This document shows positions 56,171 through 64,000 of a DNA stretch of 64,000 nt, piece after piece. The notes below the pieces were generated by a model. It was not told the DNA's origin. It worked only from the letters and a program-made list of their open reading frames with translations, and did no database searches. Source of the DNA: Paratinospora sagittata (taxonomy: Eukaryota > Streptophyta > Magnoliopsida > Ranunculales > Menispermaceae); NCBI GenBank assembly GCA_035771175.1, contig CM069607.1:16810001-16874000 (forward strand), written 5' to 3'. Made by a program: the position numbers and the translations under genes. Each line of letters starts with the position of its first letter. Position 1 is the stretch's first letter.

Positions 56171-56569
56171 GTTTAGGGGCCTTGTTAGCACAAGCTCCCA
56201 TTTTCCTAGCTTCTGTCATTTTTTTTCTTGAATCCTTAATGGATGTCAATTATCGGGTCGAGTGTTCATGGCCCTAACTTTGTGAACAAATTTTGAAGAA
56301 TTCTTTCCTATCGATATTTTTAAATCATCATTTTTATCTATTGGTTTTTTAAATATTTCTTATGTGTGTGTTTGATAGTGTGCTTACGTGTTTTTTATTT
56401 TTATACCATTTTTAATAATGTTGAAGGTAAGCTTGTTTGTTGGCGATTTATGGGCCTTAGGCATCATGTTTGCTCGAAGCGTCTGTCGTCTTTGTTGCCC
56501 GATACTTGTGGTTTTTTTCTATCTGATAGTTGGGTAACTCGCACTGAGGATCGCGCCCTTCGTTGTTTT
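56171..56569. other. Spacer after the additional ORF
   Basis: AT-rich sequence between the ORF end and the 43-bp array; the 56366-56614 ORF runs into the array. I recognise nothing in it. Confidence 0.5.
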
Positions 56570-57065
56570 GATGTGCACTCGGCTCATGTCGGTCCCGTAG
56601 CCTTTGCTATTTGATAAGTGTATAGCTCACATTGGGCCTGTGGCCTTCGCTGTTTCGATACGTGTTCAACTCACGTTGGGCTCGTGGCCTTCGCTGTTTT
56701 GATGCATGTTCAGCTCAAATTGAGCCTTTGGCCTTTGCTATTTTAATACGTGTTTAGCTCACGTTGGGCCTGTGGCCTTCTCTATTTGATACGTGTATAG
56801 CTCACGTTGAGCTTGTAACCTTTGCTATTTGATAGGTGTGTAGCTCACATTGGGCCTATGGCATTTGTAATTTTGATGCGTGTTCAGCTCACTTTGGGCT
56901 CATGACCTTCGCTACTTTGATGCGTGTTCAACTCATGTTGGGCCTGTGGCCTTCATTATTTGATACGTGTATAGCTCGCGTTGGGCATGAAATAGCTCAC
57001 GTTGGGCTTGTAGCTTTTGCTATTTGATACATGTATAGCTCACGTTGGACTTGTAGCCTTTGCTA
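56570..57065. repeat. Tandem array of 43-44 bp (about 11 units)
   Basis: Unit of the form TATAGCTCACGTTGGGCCTG followed by TGGCCTTCGCTATTTGATACGTG. Units are diverged (TTCAACTCACGTTGGGCTCG, TTCAGCTCAAATTGAGCCTT and so on). One unit near 56975-57040 carries a partial duplication of AGCTCRCGTTGGGC. ORFs reading HVGPVAFAI and similar are translations of the array. Confidence 0.92.
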
Positions 57066-57293
57066 AGGATTCTAAAACAATATTGATGATGTTTATTCAT
57101 TTGGTATGTTGTCAGGCCTTATTTAGTCTTTTGGCCTTGAATACATTAAATTGGAAACAAGAAAACAATCAATTTTCAGGTTCTAAGGTCTTGTTTTATT
57201 TGCGTCTTCTTCACCTTCATATCGTGCCACGTTCTGGTCGTTGCGCCGTCCTACCTTCTGGAAGGCTACTGAATAACACTCCCACGAGTCTTT
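57066..57293. other. Spacer between the tandem array and the minus Retand
   Basis: About 230 bp including CGTGCCACGTTCTGGTCGTT. No recognised feature. Confidence 0.45.
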
Positions 57294-57581
57294 CTAATCG
57301 CCTCGCACAATCCCAAATCCTTTTTCTGTAGGGAACTTCATGACGAGGTGGTACGTCGACGCCAATGCTCTCAACGCATTGAGGGTTGGGTGTCTGATGA
57401 TCACATTGAACGTGAGGGGCAGTCTACCACCAAAAAATTGGTCATCAACGTGGATTGGAATAAAAAAAAAGTAATCGTCGAGGGGCGAGTTCCATGCTTC
57501 ACGTGCGTAGGCTTTTCTTGCCCTATTTGAGTCACCACTAAGGACTGGTCCACCCATGATGGTGTAAATCTCCGCGATCAA
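57294..57581 (-). pseudogene. Minus Retand protease remnant, active site deleted
   Basis: The minus-strand frame is open for 95 codons: EIYTIMGGPVLSGDSNRARK (the gag-PR linker IxTIxGG) and AYAREA, then a direct jump to FNVIIRHPTLNALRALASTY, HLVMKFPTEKGFGIVRGD. The segment normally between them, holding the DTGSS-type active site, is missing although the frame stays open, so the deletion is in frame. Confidence 0.85.
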
Positions 57582-58434
57582 CCGTGGGGGTCAGGAAGGC
57601 ATGTCCCTATTTGCCGACATGTTGGCCTCGTTTGCTTCGTATTCCCTCAGCTCGCCTCATCCAACTAACTCTTCAATCTGCTCCTTTAGGTCGTAGAAAA
57701 TGGTGGTGTTGTGATCGTGGTCGCAATAATATCGACAATATTTCATCTGGTCCCTTCGTTCGACTTCCATCCTCGTGGGGCACAGTCGCCCTATGAGGTT
57801 CTAGTGCTCAGCCTTAATAAGGACTTGCTCGACAGGAATGATAAGCGGGGTGTAAGCCAGCCTAACTCGCAAAGGTCGGGGCTCTCTTTGTGGGCGCCCA
57901 ACATAGTCTAAGTTCTTTCCATTCTCTTCTTTCTCTTTCCCTTTCTTGGGAGGCGCCTATTCCTTGACCTGGACGTCCCCCGTCGTCTTCATCTCTTCGA
58001 CGTTCATGTATTTTCTGGCTCAAATGAGCAATTCTTCATAGGTCTTAGCCGGGTTCTTGGCTAGAGACCACCAAAATCTACTTGCTTGAAGTCCTGCCAT
58101 TAAGGTGGTCAGTGCTACGTCGGGTTATTACCCGTTTACCTGAGATGCCTCGGGTGCAAAGCGTGGGATGTAATCTTTGAGGGCTTCGTCTTTCCCTTGT
58201 TTGACAGAAAGGAGGTACATGGAAGGATTCCTCGTCTCATGGAGCCTCATGAACTAGCTGACGAAAGCACACCCAAGTTGATCGAATGAGTGGATCGACT
58301 TGGGCGGCAGTCCCTAAAACCAACTTAGGGTTGCACCGGTCAACGTGTGTTGAAAAGCTATACATAAGGTTTTGTCAGTGGCCCCGTATAGTTTTATCCA
58401 TGACTTGTATTTAGTCAGGTGGTTGATCAGATCC
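57582..58434 (-). pseudogene. Minus Retand gag, C-terminal part
   Basis: Minus-strand pieces: DLINHLTKYKSWIKLYGATD, LCIAFQHTLTGATLSWF (about 58430-58320), the retrotransposon gag core SVKQGKDEALKDYIPRFAPE (about 58200-58140), and KYCRYYCDHDHNT...YDLKEQIEEL (about 57740-57670), the Retand zinc-like motif. Several stops and frameshifts. It is separated from its N-terminal half by the solo LTR at 58435. Confidence 0.87.
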
Positions 58435-59979
58435 TGATAAATCGAGTTTAGATAATGTTTTACATGTTAAAATCATAGGTTTTTAGGTGCACTTAGTTAG
58501 TTTTTAGATATATTTGCATTAATTGTTCATATTTAGTGTTTTAGGTTCATTTAGATATTTATATGAGTTTTATAAGTTGGTTTTAGTGGTTTTCATGAAT
58601 ACAATGCATTAGGCTAGCTTAGGAAAATAATCATGATTTTTAGGTATTTTTCCTAAAGTCAATTGCATCATTTACATATTAATATTGTCACATTTTGCAT
58701 GTTAATACATAGTTTCAGTTAAACTCTTAATACTTGATTTAGATCACTTACTTGCATTTTTGTGTTTTGTTTTGTAGGTAAATAAAGAGCCTAAAAGTGG
58801 GATGCTATATGATTCAAAGGGTGACAAGACCATGTCAAAGAAAGGTGCAAAAGATTGACCAAAGAATCAAGAGAAAAGCCAAAAAATTGCTAAGTCCACA
58901 AAGAGAACCACAAAGAAAAGAAGAAAGGGAGCGTTCTGAGCGCCGCGGCGCTACATAATGCGTTTTGTTTTGGTCTTTTTTTTTTGTCTTTTTCGAATTT
59001 TGTATATAATCTGAGTTTTAGGGTTGTTTAAAGGGGCGTCTTTCATGCTAGTAGATTTAGAATAGATTAGAGTTAGCTAGGGTTTAGATAATAGAAAGGA
59101 GGCAAGAAGAAATCATTGAAAAGGAGAAGTTGTAGATTGAAGAAGCTTGAAGAAGGAGATCATCTTGTCAAAGGGGGTTTCTAATTTCATTTCTTCTTTC
59201 AATTTGTGATGATGAACACTTCTTTAATTTTCATTCTTGTATTAATGGATTTGAATATGAGCTAAACATTTTATCTAGGGATTTGATGGATCTATATTTT
59301 GATAGTATGAATTGATATTTTTAAGTGTCATTTGATTAATTCTATTGATTTATTTGTGTTTTTCCAATCTTAATGCTTTCAAATCTCTGGCCAATTTTTG
59401 AAAGACGTTAGATTTAGAATCTATCACCCAGGAGGGGGGATTTTGGATTGGAATGGGAAGAACATGACCTAGGAAATTTATGTTGAGTTGGGAAACCCAT
59501 AAATTCCTATGAAGTTGCTAAAGAGAATCATAGATCCTAAGGAATTTTCTATTGTATTGGTTTTATGACTCAGGAGAGCGAAACTAATATTTTAGGATTA
59601 TAAATTTAATTTATCACTCAGGAGAGGAAATTGGATGAATTGGGATTCTTGACTAATAAATTAACAAGTTAATCAGTGATACATATGTTTTAGCAATTCA
59701 TAATTGATAAATGTAGTGAAATCATATCCCTAAAATTATCCATCCCTTCATTTTTCTCTAGTTTATACTATATTTACTTAATTTTGTTTGATTTGGTTCA
59801 AATTACTTTTTTAGCAATTAAACCATCACAATTTGATCACCTAGATAAAATGAAGATTATAGTAATTTTGGGCATTTTTAACAGTTGAATTTATTATCCC
59901 TGAGGATGATACCCGACTCACCGTCATATTATATTATTACTTGTCAATCGTACACTTGTGATACAAATATTTACTATCT
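58435..59979 (+). mobile_element. Solo LTR of a TGAT...ATCA family (1545 bp)
   Basis: Starts TGATAAATCGAG. Its end carries CCCTGAGGATGATACCCGAC, GTACACTTGTGATAC and ATTTACTATCT. Flanks GATCC (58430-58434) and AATCC (59980-59984), four of five identical; removing it rejoins the minus Retand gag (YDGKRD / DLINHLT). A possible TATA box (TGTATATAATC) lies at 59001. GCGCCGCGGCGC, a perfect palindrome, lies at about 58938-58949. The style resembles Athila/Tat LTRs, but without an internal region I cannot assign it. Confidence 0.75.
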
Positions 59980-59984
59980 AATCC

Positions 59985-60660
59985 CTCTTCCCATCATATA
60001 GGTCCTTGTGAGGAATCTTGATGTGTTCGGGCAAGGTGACATTTTGGATCTCCTCTGCGAAAGGCAACTCTGTTTCTCTCGGATCGCATCTACAAATGAA
60101 TAGGCTCTCGAGCCTTCTACAACTTGAATGATCTGAGGCTGATCCCTAGTTCTCATTGCTGTGATGTTCGGTTGGCAAGCGGTGTATATAGCTCTAGCGT
60201 TCAGTAGACCTTTCTGCACATTGACCATCTGTTCTTGCATATACCATAGTTGGTACTCGATGTTGTTGGGTGGAAGCTCCCTATTGCTCGATTATTGAAA
60301 ATGGGAAGCAGTTTGTTGTTCCGTCATCGACGAACCTAGATGGCTTTGCTCATCTTGAGCGGTTGACCACGGGCAATTTTCCTTATGTTTTCGTCTCAAT
60401 GCTCGTGCTCGAATGCTCAAGACTCGCCTCTTGTAGGCCCTACGCGATGGGCTTGTCCAATCCGTTCCAGGATCCCAATCATTCGATTGAAGTTTTCCAC
60501 GACTGTCACCATTCTTTGCTTCATTCTGCCGAGTCAAAGCTTGGTGTCGATATCCTGAAGCGACCTGGGGGTGAAGTCAGGGCCTGCCTCGACGAATTTA
60601 GCAAACCAGTTCTTCGTTCACGACTTCCTCTCGAAAGGGTTGGACATTGTTTTCACGCAT
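59985..60660 (-). pseudogene. Minus Retand gag, N-terminal part
   Basis: ATG at 60660 (MRENNVQPFREEVVNEEL) after the PBS leader. Then an Arg/Ser-rich region with stops, WYMQEQMVNVQKGLLNARA (about 60240), AIRETELPFAEEIQNVTLPE and HIKIPHKDLYDGKRD (about 60080-59990, frameshifted), where the solo LTR cuts in. PLPxxIKxPHxxxYDG is the hallmark of Retand gag. Confidence 0.87.
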
Positions 60661-60693
60661 GGTTTTAAGGCAACAGACCTTTTAGTTACCGTT

Positions 60694-60712
60694 TCCCACA
60701 GACGACGCCAAA
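60694..60712 (-). promoter_or_regulatory. Primer-binding site TTTGGCGTCGTCTGTGGGA
   Basis: Minus strand, directly after the LTR end GGTTGAAACA; Tat-type PBS, as at 32235. Confidence 0.9.
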
Positions 60713-61388
60713 TGTTTCAACCAAAAATCTCTTTGTCGGACTGCAAACGATGTTGGTTGACTGAATAAGAAAACTATCTTATCATCTAAAATCTTGTAAG
60801 AGACTCCTTGCCAAGACTGCTACGCTTTGAATTTGCAAGGGTGGTGACTCGTGGTCATCAAAAGCACTTTAACGCTCAAGTCAGTTAACAAAATAGTAGT
60901 AGAATAGCAATGTAGAGAGTACTCGAGTTTCAGAGCATACTTACTTTGGAGAATGAGCCCCTTTTTTATAGTTGAAGAGAGGTGCTTCGGGCATTTAATG
61001 CACTGCTCCATCAACAGGGGCAATTTACACCTTTCCTCATTACGATTCGGCTTGTGGTTAGATATCACGAGATCCGTTCTATGCGGTGTTCGAGTTACGA
61101 TCAACGTGTAGGGTCAAGTTCCTTAATCAAGATTTGGGAGGGAGTTCTTCGAAGATAGCCAAAAGGAGCTCCTTGGTCATGAGTGAGGATAACCCCTCGG
61201 CCATGGCCGAGGGGGGTACCTCGTCCATAGCCGAGGGAAGGGGTGTCTGGGCTATGGCCGAGAGATATACCTCGGCCATCATCGAGGCCCCTATGTCATG
61301 GCCGAGGTAGGTGTCGTCAGCCATGGTCGAGCGATGTGCCTTGGCTTTGACCAAGGGACGTCTTCGGGGGTTGGTTTGGTGCACTTGG
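60713..61388 (-). mobile_element. Minus Retand 5' LTR, 5' end cut off
   Basis: Matches the plus LTR at 28514-29245. A TATA box (CAACTATAAAAAAGGGG) lies at about 60960-60975 and about eight CTCGGCCATGGCCGAG palindromes at 61170-61350. The first about 120 bp are missing because the chromovirus LTR at 61389 inserted. Confidence 0.9.
61170..61350 (-). repeat. CCTCGGCCATGGCCGAGG palindrome array
   Basis: About eight copies, one perfect (CCCCTCGGCCATGGCCGAGG near 61189). They lie just upstream of the TATA box of the minus LTR. Confidence 0.85.
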
Positions 61389-63597
61389 TGTAACACCCTG
61401 TAGTTTTAAATTAATTGGGGGAGTTGCTTTATTAAAGTGCATGGGGTGCATGGGATCATTTTTTTTATATATACTATCTCATTTCTAATCTAATCTCTCT
61501 CTCCAACTCTCTCCAACGTTTGAAGAAAAAAAAACATAAGAGAAGAGAAAAAGAAGAACAAAGAAGGAGGAGGAAAAAGGCGAGAAATGCAGATTCTTGC
61601 TGAATCGGGACCCGCGATAAGTAATTTTTACTCTATTTCTTCGTGAAATTGATAGTTATGCTAGATGTAACATTTCTCTCGAAGAAATTTTTCTATGGGA
61701 GTCGTTTTACGGTGTTTTCAAAATTGGGGTTTTTACCCAACTTGAATGAAAATTTGTTCGAAAGGTTGAAAAACACTTCCTAGACTGTAGAAGCCTCGAA
61801 TATATGGTTAGATTTCAGTTATTTGTTCATTTGGAATTTTTATGAATGTTGGAAGTTAGATTTGATATTTGAGACCTTTTGAACCGTATTAAAATTCGAT
61901 GAAACTCTAATTCTGGACATTTTGATGTGAAGATCATAATTTTTGGATATGATTTGATATTTTTAGTAACTAAATATAAGGTTTTGGTGAGTAAAATTTA
62001 CTTTGGATGCCTCCGCGAACATGTAAAACCTCAAAAAAATACCTGTTGAAGGTAGTAGAATTGTAGCACGATTGATTTTACATGTGTCGATGTGGACAGA
62101 ATAATTTTAGGAATGTCTATATTTTTAATAAAATTGATATATGTTTCTAGTAGAAAACTAAATTAAGAACTAGTGAAAATATGATTTGGAAATCTATTTT
62201 CATTATTTCTTCTTATGGAAACATCTAGATTGATTGTAAAAACGGCGTTTAAGTGAGATTGAATGATGTCTAGTTGATTATAATGCTTAATTATGGTATG
62301 AATTTCATGTTTGTAGTGCTTAAAATGTGATATAGTGCGTTGGTGATTGAACTTGAGAAACAGTGATGCTTGACATTTTGGGTGTGTATTGAATTGGGTG
62401 ATGATCCAATTGTACTGGACATCTTGGAATTGAGCAAAATACTGAATGGTAGAGTGTGCATTTTCTTAGAAACATCGGTTAACCATTGTGAGTATATTTT
62501 CTTGATTTGGTTCTTGTATAGCATTATATATATATATATATATGAAATGTTTGAATGTAAATATGCTATGTATACATTGTTGCATTGTGTTTTAATTTGC
62601 ATTCATAAATGATTTTTTTTTGGCATTGGAACATGTGAGACTTGCGAAGGCAAGTTGATGCCATTTTGTTAGGAATTAGACCCGGATGAGTGTTATGCGT
62701 AACCTTATTGTCAGTAGGTCTGTCCTAACAAGGATCTGAGATCCTTGAAATGACTGTGAATTGGGTAATGGGAGCCTGTGGATACCTTGTAACTGTAATA
62801 CAAGGGTTAGACCCACTCTATTACCTTGAAGGAAGGAAATGGTGGTTTTTGATGAAAAATCTTGCATTGTTTATTTGAAATTCATGAAATATATATTGTG
62901 ACATGTATGAATTATTTGTTGAATGATGCATATGTATTTATAAATGTTTTAAATGATTTTGAATGCCATGTTTCCCTAAATGCATATAATTTTCATATCA
63001 AGAAATATATTAACTGTGATGTTGTTTGCTCACTCCATTTCCTCCAATATTTCAAGTACCGAGTCGAAGGGATAAGGAAAAATCCGTGAGTATAATCACG
63101 TGATTGCATTCGTCTTGTATATGTATGTATGCATTGGAGGATATGGGTTACTTTTCTTTATTTTGATAAGTATAATTATCCCATTATTATGTATATACTA
63201 TCACATAGTTGGGTTGAATGGGAATATGGGTTTTGGTATTTGAATTATGAAATGTTTAATGATGATATATTTAATCATATGACCATGGTGGATGAAATGG
63301 CTTGAGAAATGAATAGTATTTGAACATTTTGGGTTATGAAATGCTTGTGATATTCGGAGGATTATTTATTGTGAAATGAATGAATGGATATTGTGGATGA
63401 GTATATATATATGATTTGATTTGTGGTATATCAGGTTGTGAGAAGTCTATTTTATGGGGAGATGCTGTCAATTTTTTTCTAGATTTGTGTAAATCTGTTG
63501 AAGCTGACAATGTATTTTATACTGTATACAGGGTATGTACAGTGTATAGTACACTGTACTGGTCATGACGTCAACCTACGTCAGGGGCGTCGTGACA
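61389..63597 (+). mobile_element. Third chromovirus 5' LTR (2.2 kb)
   Basis: Starts TGTAACACCCTGTAG, ends GGGCGTCGTGACA, then the PBS. TATA-like TTTATATATAC at about 61464. A (TA)n run lies at 62525-62542, and a perfect hairpin GTACAGTGTA-TAG-TACACTGTAC at 63537-63559. The element continues beyond the window. Confidence 0.87.
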
Positions 63598-63600
63598 ATA

Positions 63601-63613
63601 TTGGTATCAAAGC
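63601..63613 (+). promoter_or_regulatory. Primer-binding site TTGGTATCAAAGC
   Basis: One base (A for G) different from the plant Met-tRNA PBS at 9668. Confidence 0.85.
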
Positions 63614-63786
63614 CAAGTTTAGGATTAAAAGCCTAAAAGATTAAAAGCCTTATTATCTTATGTTTGTTTTGTATGGGTATAAGTATGGCTAAATAAAGTA
63701 CTGCATAAAGAATTAATCGGATTGTCTAACTTATATGCTTCTCTATCTCTGTGAATGGCAGATTGAAAAGGAAGTATCAGGCAATC

Positions 63787-64000
63787 ATGGACCCACAAGA
63801 AGAAAGGTTAAAGAAATTAGAAGAACTAGTTGCAGCTCAATTGAGACAGAATGCTGAGATGATGAGGATGATGCCTCATTTGCAGAATAGTCTACAGGAG
63901 CCTGTAACACGTGTAGTACCTGATGTTGGTGCAGTAGTGTTGGTGCATTTGCTGAGCGACTTATGCCAGTGTAGGAGACAGTAGGGTCACATGATGATAT
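63787..64000 (+). pseudogene. Third chromovirus gag, N-terminus, cut by the window end
   Basis: ATG at 63787, chosen because the other gags begin MDP: MDPQEERLKKLEELVAAQLR, then QNAEMMRMM and VTRVVPDVGA, parallel to the gag at 9845. Upstream in-frame codons from 63751 (MNGRLKRKYQAI) could extend it. After VVPDVGA the reading shifts frame (AFAERLMPV continues in another frame and meets a TAG), so this copy is broken too. Confidence 0.85.

Noticed and set aside
56366..57331. Several ORFs (HVGPVAFAI type) across 56.4-57.3 kb.
   Set aside because: They follow the 43-bp array and change frame with its indels.

Overview
This is a stretch of plant (angiosperm) nuclear heterochromatin made almost entirely of nested, decayed LTR retrotransposons. 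The evidence is low GC, 2-3 kb LTRs that begin TGTAACACC, plant primer-binding sites of the TTGGTATCAGAGC and TTGGCGYCGTCTGTGGG types, chromodomain-ending Ty3/gypsy pol, sirevirus-type Ty1/copia gag and env-like ORFs, and Retand/Tat-type gag. I see no convincing host gene, rRNA or tRNA gene. I cannot name the species.

Layout. 1-6917: a minus-strand gag between two gypsy LTRs, the left one cut by the window edge. 6918-7621: the 3' end of a minus-strand sirevirus. 7622-17807: a nearly complete plus-strand Tekay-like chromovirus (LTR, PBS, gag, PR, RT, RNase H, INT, chromodomain, PPT, truncated 3' LTR) with a sirevirus solo LTR (target duplication ATTTC) in its 3' UTR. 17808-19037: two LTR fragments. 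19038-26425: a second chromovirus, missing its 5' half, with a gypsy solo LTR (duplication TGAGC) inside its RT. 26430-28345: a minus gypsy LTR fragment and a minus Retand PR-RT fragment. 28514-29245: a plus Retand LTR. 29246-31518: a 2.3 kb AT-rich island with no recognised element.

31519-61388 is the most complex block. A plus Retand element (LTR, gag) is split by a complete minus-strand sirevirus (32783-40454, duplication ATACC). That sirevirus has gag and a large env-like ORF but no pol. Then comes an intron-like, Transposase_28-like additional ORF, split by a 12.8 kb cluster: a minus copia LTR containing a plus solo LTR that itself contains a minus solo LTR, followed by a second pol-less sirevirus. 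An array of about 11 units of 43-44 bp and an opposing minus Retand element (PR remnant, gag, PBS, LTR) follow; its gag is split by a solo LTR. 61389-64000: the 5' LTR, PBS and gag start of another chromovirus.

Nothing here looks autonomous. The coding regions carry many stops and frameshifts. In the best chromovirus 11 of 13 in-frame stops are TAG, which fits decay of methylated CAG and TGG codons. The strongest leads are the gag + env-like sirevirus with a TATA-type internal promoter; palindrome arrays just upstream of the TATA box in most LTR families, one motif being shared by copia and gypsy LTRs; and a second, position-conserved but sequence-divergent array near the 3' end of every sirevirus LTR.
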